Below, piece by piece: positions 8,406 to 15,636 of a DNA stretch of 64,000 bases. The notes under the pieces are model-generated. The model had not been told where the DNA came from. It saw nothing but the letters and a program-made list of their open reading frames with translations, and searched no databases. Numbering within the stretch: the stretch's first letter is position 1; each line of letters opens with the position of its first letter. A program made the translations under genes and the position numbers. This DNA comes from Chitinimonas arctica (GTDB lineage Bacteria > Pseudomonadota > Gammaproteobacteria > Burkholderiales > Chitinimonadaceae), in the NCBI RefSeq assembly GCF_007431345.1, contig NZ_CP041730.1, positions 1,426,001 to 1,490,000 on the forward strand. Direction: 5' to 3'.

Positions 8406-9579
8406 TGGCCATCTCGAAAATCGGGGTATACAGCATCAATACAATGGCGCCGATGACCAGGCCGATGCCGACCATCAGCACCGGTTCGATCAGCCGGCCA
8501 GCCACATCGAGCCAGGCAGCCACTTCCTGGTCGTAGAAATCGGCGATCCGTTCCAGCATCTCGTCCAGCTGGCCGGATGATTCGCCGGCCAACAGCAAGC
8601 GGTCGGCCACTTCGGTACTGAGGCCTTGCGCTGCCATCACCTGCGACAAGGGGTGCCCCTCGCTGACCGCCCTGCCCGCTTGCTGCAAGCGCGCCTGCAT
8701 GGCCAAGGGCAAGGCGGCCTCGCTCATCTTCATGGCGGCGAGGACGCTGACGCCGCTGCGCAGCAGCATCCCCAGGGTGCGATACAGGCGGGCCAGTTGC
8801 AGGGTCCAGACCTTGTCTCCCAGCCAGGGCGTGCGCAACACGCGGCGGAACACGCCGGCGCGGACAGCCGGTTGCAGCGCCACCAGCAAGCCGCCCAGGG
8901 GCAGCGCCAGGCACAGCCCCCAAGCCAGCCAGGGATACCCGTTGACCAGGCTGCCCCAAGCCTGCACCAGGCGCGACATATCCGTCTGCCGGGGCACATC
9001 CTCGAATACCGCGCTGAAACGCGGCACCACATACAGCAGCAGGAAGGTCACCACCATATAGCCGACCCCGACCAGGATCGCCGGATAGACGGCGGCGGCC
9101 AGCAGTTGGCCGCGAATGGCATCGACCTGGCGCTGGTAGTGCATAAAGCGCTGGATGGCGGCGCGCACGCTGCCGGTGGTTTCGCTGGCGCGCAGCATGG
9201 CCAGGTAAAGCGCCGGAAAGACCGAGGGCAAGGCCGCCATCGCTTCCGATAGTTGTTTGCCGTGCCGCAAGCCTTGCAACAGGCTGTCGTAGACGGCCCG
9301 ATGCCGGCCGGTCCGGTCGTTGCGGCCCAGGATCTCGATCGCATCGACGATGGGCTGGCCGGCTTCCAGCAAGGCGTGCAACTGCTGGTTGAACACCAGC
9401 AGCTTGAAGGCCGCGGCGCGCTTGAGACGCGGCAGGCCGTGCCGCACCGGCAGCAGGGTCAGCAGCCGACCGCCGCTTGCTGCCAGCACGCGGCGCGCTT
9501 CCGCTTCGTCGGCGGCTTCCAGCTCGACCTGCGTCACTTGGGCGTCGGCCTGGAGGATCTTGGCGCGATAACGCAGCAT
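8395..9579 (-). CDS. gspF: GspF/PilC-type inner-membrane platform protein
   Basis: 394 aa with two repeats of the T2SSF domain (about residues 65-190 and 270-390) and three membrane helices (near 165-190, 215-235 and 365-390), the usual GspF plan. It forms the platform on which the ATPase works. The ATG at 9579 shares one base with the upstream TGA (TGATG), a better start than the GTG one codon earlier. Confidence 0.92.
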   Translation of the reverse strand: MLRYRAKILQADAQVTQVELEAADEAEARRVLAASGGRLLTLLPVRHGLPRLKRAAAFKLLVFNQQLHALLEAGQPIVDAIEILGRNDRTGRHRAVYDSLLQGLRHGKQLSEAMAALPSVFPALYLAMLRASETTGSVRAAIQRFMHYQRQVDAIRGQLLAAAVYPAILVGVGYMVVTFLLLYVVPRFSAVFEDVPRQTDMSRLVQAWGSLVNGYPWLAWGLCLALPLGGLLVALQPAVRAGVFRRVLRTPWLGDKVWTLQLARLYRTLGMLLRSGVSVLAAMKMSEAALPLAMQARLQQAGRAVSEGHPLSQVMAAQGLSTEVADRLLLAGESSGQLDEMLERIADFYDQEVAAWLDVAGRLIEPVLMVGIGLVIGAIVLMLYTPIFEMANAL

Positions 9580-10010
9580 CACTTCGGCTCGACGCTGTCC
9601 CAGTTGGTCACGTCGGCATCGTCGCCGCTGCCGCCGGGCTTGCCATCCTTGCCGTAGGCGATCACATCGGCGTCGCGGCCGTTATCGCCCGGCGACTTGT
9701 AGACATAGGCATGGCCCCACGGATCGGCCGGAACGCGCTTCTTCAGGTACGGACCGCGCCAGTTGCCTTCGTTGGCCGGTGCCGCCACCAGCGCGGCCAG
9801 GCCTTGGGCAGTGGTCGGGTAGCTGCCGACATCGACCCGGTATTGGTCGAGCGCCTTGTCGAAACCGTCGATTTGCGCACGGGCGACCTGGGTTTGCGAT
9901 TTGCCGATCTGCGAGAAGTACTTGGGACCGACGAAACCAGCCAGCAGGCCGATGATCAGCAGGACGACCAGCAGTTCGAGTAGGGTAAAACCAGCGTATT
10001 TGGGTCTCAT
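9579..10010 (-). CDS. gspG: Major pseudopilin GspG
   Basis: 143 aa. A short basic leader and YAGFTLLELLVVLLIIG form a type III prepilin signal, cut before Phe by a prepilin peptidase that is not in this window. Glu5 of the mature chain is present. The T2SSG calcium-loop region and the C-terminal NWDS end match true GspG, so this is the likely main shaft subunit of the system. The start at 10010 gives an ATGA overlap with the preceding gene; the longer frame reaching 10427 is not coding. Confidence 0.93.
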   Translation of the reverse strand: MRPKYAGFTLLELLVVLLIIGLLAGFVGPKYFSQIGKSQTQVARAQIDGFDKALDQYRVDVGSYPTTAQGLAALVAAPANEGNWRGPYLKKRVPADPWGHAYVYKSPGDNGRDADVIAYGKDGKPGGSGDDADVTNWDSVEPK

Positions 10011-10500
10011 TTTCCGCTTTTTTCCGGTTCGGTCGGGGCATCCGGCCCCGTCTCGGGTTGATAGATAAACTGCCAATCTCGGTAGTGCTTGGCGTCCTTG
10101 AAACTTGCCAGTTCCGCCGGAAAGCCATCGATTTTCTGCGGCGCCTGCATGGAGAGGGAATACACCCCCATGATGCCGCCGCTGGGGGCCGTCACCAGGC
10201 CCAGTCCTGGCTAGCCCGGATGGGGTCACGATACAGGCGGCGCAACGGCCGCTGCGGCCGCAGCGGGCGCTGATCCAGCAGCAAGGCTTCCAGCGTGGCC
10301 GGGTAGCGCACGCTGCCGCTGCCAGTGCGGTAATAGGTACGGATGGCAGCCCGGTAGGCTTGGCCGACATGGAGCAGCTCGACTTCGCGTTCGCGCAGCT
10401 CGGCCGTACGGCTGTTTTCCAGTGCACGCGTGGTCAGCACCGCCAGGATGGCAACCAGGAACAGTGCGACCAGATAGCTGAAACCGTGCTGGCGACGCAT
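10007..10500 (-). pseudogene. GspG-like pseudopilin split by a one-base frameshift
   Basis: The N-terminal part (10192-10500) has a prepilin start RRQHGFSYLVALFLVAILAV and a helical stalk, and ends at RASQDWAW plus a stop. In the next frame APSGGIMGVYSLS and the ELASF...YRDWQFIYQP end follow, exactly as in intact relatives where the join reads DWGLV-APDGGIMGVYS. Adding one G to the GGG run at 10200-10202 (minus strand) restores a protein of about 164 aa. The downstream ATGA overlap with gspG and the conserved second half suggest recent mutation or a sequencing error. Confidence 0.8.
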
Positions 10501-10871
10501 CACCAGTCCTTGAACCAGCTTTTGTCGCGCGCCTGGCCGGGCGCCGCGCTGCGTACATCGGCAATGGCGCCGTTGCCGCTCTCGGCCGGTGCGATCGGCA
10601 GCCAGCTCTCCTTGCTCTGTGTCAGTGGGTCGACCGGAATGCGGCGCAGATATTTATGGTCGACCAAGTCTTGCAGCGCTTCCGGGTATTGGCCCCGGTC
10701 GGCATAAAATTTGTCGATGGCATCGCGCAGCAGGTACAGATCCTCGCGCAGCACATCCTCCTTGGCCCGTTCCAGGTTGCCGAAATAGCGAGGCGCGGCC
10801 AACGACAACAGCGTGGCAATGATGGCCAAGGTGACCAGCAACTCGATCAGCGTAAAACCCTTGGTGCGCAT
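10500..10871 (-). CDS. GspG-like pseudopilin
   Basis: 123 aa with the prepilin signal KGFTLIELLVTLAIIATLL cut after Gly, Glu5 present, then a stalk and a compact head with the sequence DPLTQSKESW typical of a GspG-type head. It ends in WFKDW. The ATG at 10871 lies two bases after the preceding stop; a GTG at 10880 is an alternative. Second in a row of four pseudopilin genes. Minor-pseudopilin roles are likely but cannot be told apart from sequence. Confidence 0.88.
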   Translation of the reverse strand: MRTKGFTLIELLVTLAIIATLLSLAAPRYFGNLERAKEDVLREDLYLLRDAIDKFYADRGQYPEALQDLVDHKYLRRIPVDPLTQSKESWLPIAPAESGNGAIADVRSAAPGQARDKSWFKDW

Positions 10872-10873
10872 GC

Positions 10874-11374
10874 TTACCACTCCCTGTAGGCCACGCCGTT
10901 CAGGCCGGTCTGCGTGGAGAGCGAGTAGACGTCGAACACATCGTCGCCGGCCAGCGGCTGGTCCGGCGGCGAGTCGAAGCGGCGCGTGCCCCAGGTCTGT
11001 GCAGCCGGCGTGGTGGCGTTCGGATGGAAGGGATCGCGCGGCACCCGGCGCAGAAAATACAGCATGGCCCCGCCCTGGGCCTTCGCATTCGGCACACCGG
11101 CCGCCAAGGCGGCGAGCGTGGGGGGATAGCCGTTCTGGCTGCCGGCGCCATCCGCCTGGACGATACGTCCATCCGTCGTGGCGACCTTATAGGCATCGAT
11201 CGCCTGGCGGATATCGCGCAGCGCACGCCGCAGCTCGTGCTCCTTGTGGCGCTTGAGCGTGGTCTGCGCCAAGGGCATGGCCATGGCCGCCAAGGTGGCG
11301 ATAATGGCCAGCGTGGCCAACAGCTCGATAAAGCTGAAACCATCCGCACGCGAGGAGAGAGACAGGCGCGACAT
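10874..11374 (-). CDS. GspG-like pseudopilin with longer head
   Basis: 166 aa. The leader ends in DGFSFIELLATLAIIATLA with Glu5 after the Gly cut. The head is longer than in the next gene and carries the RVPRDPFHP and DVFDVYSLS segments, the latter shared with the frameshifted paralogue (GVYSLS). The ATG at 11374 is two bases past the secretin stop. First of the four pseudopilin genes, so perhaps a tip subunit. Confidence 0.88.
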   Translation of the reverse strand: MSRLSLSSRADGFSFIELLATLAIIATLAAMAMPLAQTTLKRHKEHELRRALRDIRQAIDAYKVATTDGRIVQADGAGSQNGYPPTLAALAAGVPNAKAQGGAMLYFLRRVPRDPFHPNATTPAAQTWGTRRFDSPPDQPLAGDDVFDVYSLSTQTGLNGVAYREW

Positions 11375-11376
11375 GG

Positions 11377-13653
11377 TCAAGGCAAGATGGCGAGCGGATG
11401 GTGCAGCGGCAGTACCGGCGCGGCGCGGGGCCCGACCGGCGCCATGCCGACCAGGCTGATCTCCGCCGCCAGGTCCGCCTGCAGCGGCTTCAGCTCGATC
11501 AGCAGCAGGTTGCCCTGCCCGCTCACCCCGTCCGGGCCGGAACCGGCCAGACCGACCGTGATGCGGCCGCTGGCCGAATCGACCAATTGACTGAAGCTGA
11601 CCGGCGCCGTGCCGAAGAAATCGCCCAGCCGGACCGACACCACTTCAAGGCGACTGGGGTCGAACAGTAATTGCATCGGTGCGGCGCGCAAGGCTTCTGC
11701 GCTATCCAGCCGCAAACTCAGCTGGATGGTCTCGCCGAGCTTGGCTTGGCTCGGCCCTTGCCAGCTTAGGCGCAATCCGACGGGCGCCGGCACGGCCTCG
11801 GACGGCTTGGCGGCCGGCTCGGCCGCGGCGAGGGGCTTGGCCACCGCGACCGGCGTCTCCAGGTTGCGCAACTGCAAGGGCTTGGTCCGCAGGCTGGCTT
11901 CCGTACCGGACCAGAACGATTCCGCCGCCGGCGACTGCCGCTGGATATTGCGGATCAAGCGCGGCGTGATCGACAGGACGATCTCGGTCCTTTGCTTGTC
12001 GTCCTTCTGGCTGGAGAACAAACGGCCCAGCAAGGGCAGATCACCGAGCAAGGGGAGGCGATTGGCCGAGGAACGGTCTTCGTCGCTGATCAGGCCCGCC
12101 AGCACCTGGGTTTCGCCATCCTTCAGCCGCAGCACGCTATTGGCGCTGCGGGTGCCGATCTGGTAGGCCTGCGAACCGTTGGTGGTCTTGACCGCACCGA
12201 CCAGCGAACTGACTTCCAAGGCCACCTTGAGGCCGATCTCGTCGCGCAGATGCACATCCGGCTCGACTTCCAGCTTCAGGCCGACATCCATGTACTGGAT
12301 ATTTTCGCTATTGAAGCCGGTCGAGGTGGACGTGGTGGTGACGATGGGCACTTTGTCGCCGATCAGGATCTTGGCCTTCTCCCGATCGCGCACGCGGATA
12401 CGCGGATTGGCCAACAGCTTGGCATCGCCATCCTCCTGGTGGAAGGTCATCGTGGCACTGGGCAAGGTAATGCCCAATTTGCTGGCGTTCAGATTGCGCA
12501 GTTCGCTCAATTTGAAGCTCGGCGAGGCGGCATTGGTGGTCGAATTGCTGGCGTTGTTGGTGAGCGGTGCCACCGTCAACTGGTCGGTCAGCTTGACGCC
12601 GAGATCGAGCAGGCGCGAGCGCTTCACTTCCAGCACTTCCACTTCCAGCATCACCTCCGGCTCGTCCAGGTCTTGCAGTGCGATCAGTTTTTCCGCCAGG
12701 GCAATGGTGTCGGGCGTTTCGCGCAAGATCAGCATATTGAGCTTGTCGTCGACGTACACTTCCTTGAGCTTGAGCACGGTCTTGAGCAGATTGGCGGTCT
12801 GCTTGGCTTCGCTATTGGCCAGGTAAAAGGCCTTGACCAGCAGATCCTGGTATTCGCGGCTCTTGCCGCCGGTATTCGGGTAGATCAGCACGCTGCCCGC
12901 GTTGAGGATCTTCTTGTCCAATTGGTTGGTGGTGAGGATGACATCGATAGCGTCTTCCAGGCCGGTCTGCTTCAGGAAAACCGTCGTGCGCTGATCGCCT
13001 CGCACCTCGCGGTCGAAGATAAAGTTGATGCCGGTGGTGCGCGATAGGGCCTCGAACACCATCTTCAGGCTGGCATCGCGAAATTCCAGATTGATCGGTT
13101 TCTGATACATGGCCCCGAGACTGGGTGCGCTCAGCAAATCTTTCGCCTGCAGCGTCTCGATCTCGCGCCGCAGCGCCTTGGCCTCGGCATGGTTGGGGTT
13201 GTCGGCCAGGGCCCGCGCCAGCCATTGCGCGGCCTGCTCGCTATCACCCTGCTGCAAGGCGGTGCGCGCCCGCCCGGTCGCGTCGACGGCTTGCGCCAGC
13301 CGGGTGAGTTGCACCAGTCCTGCCTTGGCACGGGCATTGTCGCGATCGAAGCTCAGAATGGCGCGGTAGTGCTGCTCGGCCTCCGCCTCGCGCCCCGCCG
13401 CCAGTGCCGTTTCGGCCCGGCTCAGCAATTGCCGGACGGCGGTTTCGCGCTGCTGCAGCCAATCGGCCCGAAAACGGGTATCGCGCGGCTCCAGCTCGGC
13501 CGCCTGCTGCAGCTCGCGGATGGCCTCGGCGTATTGGCCGTCCGCCATGGCGGATAAACCGGCACGGTGGTGGCGATCGGCGGCGCAGCCACCCAGGCCC
13601 AACAGGACCAAAAGAATCAAAGTGCGCCCAGGCGCGGTAGTGAAAATCGGCAT
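11377..13653 (-). CDS. gspD: TPR-secretin-cohesin outer-membrane lipoprotein (GspD-like)
   Basis: 758 aa. The start is a lipoprotein signal with the lipobox LGGC at about residue 23. Residues about 30-170 form TPR-like helices. A secretin N0/STN domain follows (about 185-240), a NolW-type N domain (about 265-335), and the secretin beta-barrel core (about 345-565) ending in the conserved segment with VLAGLI, LLGDLPLLGRLF and TEIVLSITPRLI. After a linker, residues about 640-750 resemble a cohesin domain (QLLFDPSRLEVVSV, then ITVGLAGSG). It should make the outer-membrane gate. The added TPR and cohesin parts are not in standard GspD or PilQ. Confidence 0.9.
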   Translation of the reverse strand: MPIFTTAPGRTLILLVLLGLGGCAADRHHRAGLSAMADGQYAEAIRELQQAAELEPRDTRFRADWLQQRETAVRQLLSRAETALAAGREAEAEQHYRAILSFDRDNARAKAGLVQLTRLAQAVDATGRARTALQQGDSEQAAQWLARALADNPNHAEAKALRREIETLQAKDLLSAPSLGAMYQKPINLEFRDASLKMVFEALSRTTGINFIFDREVRGDQRTTVFLKQTGLEDAIDVILTTNQLDKKILNAGSVLIYPNTGGKSREYQDLLVKAFYLANSEAKQTANLLKTVLKLKEVYVDDKLNMLILRETPDTIALAEKLIALQDLDEPEVMLEVEVLEVKRSRLLDLGVKLTDQLTVAPLTNNASNSTTNAASPSFKLSELRNLNASKLGITLPSATMTFHQEDGDAKLLANPRIRVRDREKAKILIGDKVPIVTTTSTSTGFNSENIQYMDVGLKLEVEPDVHLRDEIGLKVALEVSSLVGAVKTTNGSQAYQIGTRSANSVLRLKDGETQVLAGLISDEDRSSANRLPLLGDLPLLGRLFSSQKDDKQRTEIVLSITPRLIRNIQRQSPAAESFWSGTEASLRTKPLQLRNLETPVAVAKPLAAAEPAAKPSEAVPAPVGLRLSWQGPSQAKLGETIQLSLRLDSAEALRAAPMQLLFDPSRLEVVSVRLGDFFGTAPVSFSQLVDSASGRITVGLAGSGPDGVSGQGNLLLIELKPLQADLAAEISLVGMAPVGPRAAPVLPLHHPLAILP

Positions 13654-13659
13654 AGCGGT

Positions 13660-14193
13660 TTATTCCGAGGCAGCAATCGGGAGAATCTGCTTGTCCCCGG
13701 TCGGTAGATATTCGAATTCGATGTGCTGGGCATCCATGCGCAGCACCTTGTAGCGGCCTTCCAGCGTATCGCCGGGACGCGCCAATAGCGTCTGTTCGTC
13801 GTGGCTCAGGTACATGACCTGCGCACCGCCATCGTTGAAGCTGCCCATATAGCGGAACGGCAGTGCAGGTGGAGCAGGCCGTGGCGGCGGAGGCGGCGGC
13901 CCCACCAACTCGGCCTCCTGAACGGGGTTGGGTATCGGCGCTGCCACGGGCGGCGGTGCTTGCCAGTTGCGCGGGGCGAACGGGTCGGCCACGGCTAGCA
14001 ACGGCGCTGCCGGCGCAAGCGGCGGGGTCGTCACCGACGCCGCCTTGACCAACAACGGCCGGGCAGCGCCAGGCGCAAGCACCCCTTCGACCAGCTCGAC
14101 CTCATCCTCCTCGACCGGATAGACGATCGCCACCAGCGTAGCCGCCAGCAAACCCGCCCAGATCATCCAACGACGCCGCGCCGCGTTATCCAT
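13660..14193 (-). CDS. PilP/GspC-like inner-membrane periplasmic protein
   Basis: 177 aa from the ATG at 14193. One membrane helix lies at about residues 9-27, then an acidic and Pro-rich linker including an eight-residue run of mostly Pro, and a small C-terminal beta domain (about 115-175, FRYMGSFNDGGAQVMYLS) resembling the PilP or GspC homology region that contacts the secretin. Located just before the secretin gene, as pilP is before pilQ. Confidence 0.7.
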   Translation of the reverse strand: MDNAARRRWMIWAGLLAATLVAIVYPVEEDEVELVEGVLAPGAARPLLVKAASVTTPPLAPAAPLLAVADPFAPRNWQAPPPVAAPIPNPVQEAELVGPPPPPPRPAPPALPFRYMGSFNDGGAQVMYLSHDEQTLLARPGDTLEGRYKVLRMDAQHIEFEYLPTGDKQILPIAASE

Positions 14194-14716
14194 GGGACGG
14201 CTTCCGGTAAAACGCCGAAATTGTCGCTTCACAGCTCAGGTCGGCCAGGCCAATGTCTTCGCGGCTGCATTGCACGCCATCGATCACGATATTGGGCTGC
14301 CCTGCCTGCAAACCGGCCAGGAAACGCCGCACCGCCGGATAACCGGCCAATAGCGTCAAGCTGGCGCGATAACGGAGATAGGGCTGGTTCGCACTGTCGT
14401 CGAGCGTGAAGGACAGCTCGTCCAGCGGTAGCTTGGCTTGGTCGGCCGCCCGATTGAGCGCGCCGAGTAATTGCTTGCTCTCGAATGCCGGCAAAACCAC
14501 CGTGCTATCGGCTGGCTTAGCCACCAAGGGCATCGCACGCGGCTGGGATGCTTGCCAGATTTGCGCGGTTTCCAGTGCCAATTGGCCTTGGTGAATATGG
14601 GTCGCCAGGGCCAGCAGGAAAGCCAGCACCGCCACGCCCAGCGCAGCCACCAGCCTCGGCTGAGCGTACAGCAGACGACGGGCTTGGAAGCGGTAGCGGG
14701 ACAACAGCGGGGACAT
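14186..14716 (-). CDS. PilO/GspM-like inner-membrane protein
   Basis: 176 aa with a basic cytoplasmic start, one membrane helix at about residues 22-42 and a periplasmic domain of alternating helix and strand consistent with the ferredoxin-like fold of PilO/GspM. First gene of the operon, with a possible promoter 35 bp upstream, and it overlaps the next gene by 8 bp. Assignment is by topology and position more than by motif. Confidence 0.65.
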   Translation of the reverse strand: MSPLLSRYRFQARRLLYAQPRLVAALGVAVLAFLLALATHIHQGQLALETAQIWQASQPRAMPLVAKPADSTVVLPAFESKQLLGALNRAADQAKLPLDELSFTLDDSANQPYLRYRASLTLLAGYPAVRRFLAGLQAGQPNIVIDGVQCSREDIGLADLSCEATISAFYRKPSHG

Positions 14717-14750
14717 GACGAGCGGGTGGGAGATGAGGCAAAGGGCGCGG

Positions 14751-14786
14751 ATTATATCGCAAGTCTTTTCTGTATGTCCTTATTAA
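14751..14786 (-). promoter_or_regulatory. Candidate sigma-70 promoter of the secretion operon
   Basis: On the minus strand a perfect TATAAT (14751-14756) lies about 35 bases before the first ATG. AGGACA sits 18 bases further upstream as a weak -35. Confidence 0.5.
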
Positions 14787-15026
14787 TTAAGGATTTTTCC
14801 TGAGCAGACCAACCACCACTTACAAATACCACACGGAAGTGTCGGCATGAAATCGAATGTCTTGGATTTCCCGCTAGAGGCGGTCACGTGTGCGCCTGCC
14901 GAGACGGTGTATCACCATCAGCATGACTTTGTCCGAGTGTGCGTGGCAATAGGGAATCGGCGCAGGTGACGTTGGATAATCCACTTCCAAGCAGTTACTG
15001 GAATAGTTCATTCAGCGAGTAAAAGT
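14787..15026. other. Intergenic DNA between toxin locus and secretion operon
   Basis: This and the adjoining 70 bases of promoter and leader separate the two loci (310 bp in all). A 40-codon frame on the plus strand starts at 14847 but has no clear ribosome site or recognisable product. I see no terminator for the toxin locus here. Confidence 0.5.
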
Positions 15027-15221
15027 TCATTCATCCGCCTTTTTTAGCCCATCAATTATTTCATTCCAATAGCGAACTGCTTCAATATGCTGCTTCCTTG
15101 TAAGCATCACTTTATTGCTTGAATCAGTCGGATCCCCCCCAAGAATTATTGGGGTGATCTCAAATATCTCCATCCCTTTCGTAGATGGATCAGCAAGTCG
15201 CCGAGATTTGTGCGAAGACAT
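15027..15221 (-). CDS. Toxin-tip-like small protein lacking the first HNH histidine
   Basis: 64 aa from the ATG at 15221, one base after the SUKH stop (TAA-A-ATG), so surely coupled to it. Residues 18-52 align without gaps to the last 48 residues of the RHS protein: 14 of 35 positions are identical, including the PTD, NKV, His45 and Trp52 positions. The residue matching toxin His2832, the likely general base, is Phe20. I infer a catalytically dead relative of the nuclease tip, either a relic of an older tip or a protein with a job in immunity. An earlier in-frame start at 15257 would overlap the SUKH gene. Confidence 0.75.
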   Translation of the reverse strand: MSSHKSRRLADPSTKGMEIFEITPIILGGDPTDSSNKVMLTRKQHIEAVRYWNEIIDGLKKADE

Positions 15222-15222
15222 T

Positions 15223-15618
15223 TTACTGCACCGCCAGAAAATCAATGAATTCATCAAAGCCTGAAGCCAACACTCGGATATCTTCCAAATCCATACCTAT
15301 AAAAGGGACTTGAACGATCGGTGCGGGTGATTGGCGCGTATCGAAAGCAAACCCTTCTCCTCCCCCGTTCGATCCGATCAAGACAAGTCCAGGGGCGTAT
15401 TTTTCCACCTGGTATTCCAAATTAAACTGACCCAATTCCTCGGCCGACCAAAGTATCAAGTAATTGTCGCCAATGAATCCTTCCCCCCCATTTTTCCATT
15501 CCAGGAACTGTTTGTAGTCAGCAGGGAGCAGCCAAGCCAGCTTGGCCTCCGCATCACTTATCGCATTTTTCGACGATCCCAGCTGATTGTCAAAATCAGC
15601 GAATGCATTCGAATCCAT
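15223..15618 (-). CDS. SUKH (SMI1/KNR4) immunity protein
   Basis: 131 aa. The SUKH pattern is visible: the LAWLLPADYKQFLEWKNGGEGF segment around residues 27-48 (read as two parts), an acidic middle, and the late GSNGGGEGFAFDTR block at about 83-96 with a hydrophobic end. SUKH proteins commonly protect cells from polymorphic nuclease toxins by binding the tip. It begins 18 bp after the toxin stop with a strong AAGGAGAGAG ribosome site, as expected for the cognate immunity gene. Confidence 0.9.
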   Translation of the reverse strand: MDSNAFADFDNQLGSSKNAISDAEAKLAWLLPADYKQFLEWKNGGEGFIGDNYLILWSAEELGQFNLEYQVEKYAPGLVLIGSNGGGEGFAFDTRQSPAPIVQVPFIGMDLEDIRVLASGFDEFIDFLAVQ

Positions 15619-15636
15619 GACTCTCTCCTTTTCCCC

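Noticed and set aside
6798..8456. 552-aa frame opposite gspE
   Set aside because: Antisense of a full-length GspE with all motifs; no independent protein features.
10200..10202. Programmed frameshift in the pseudopilin
   Set aside because: No slippery heptamer or downstream structure is evident; a lost G in a homopolymer is simpler.
9579..10427. Long 282-aa frame covering gspG
   Set aside because: The first 139 residues have no prepilin character and run over the neighbouring pseudopilin in another frame; gspG starts at 10010 with an ATGA overlap.
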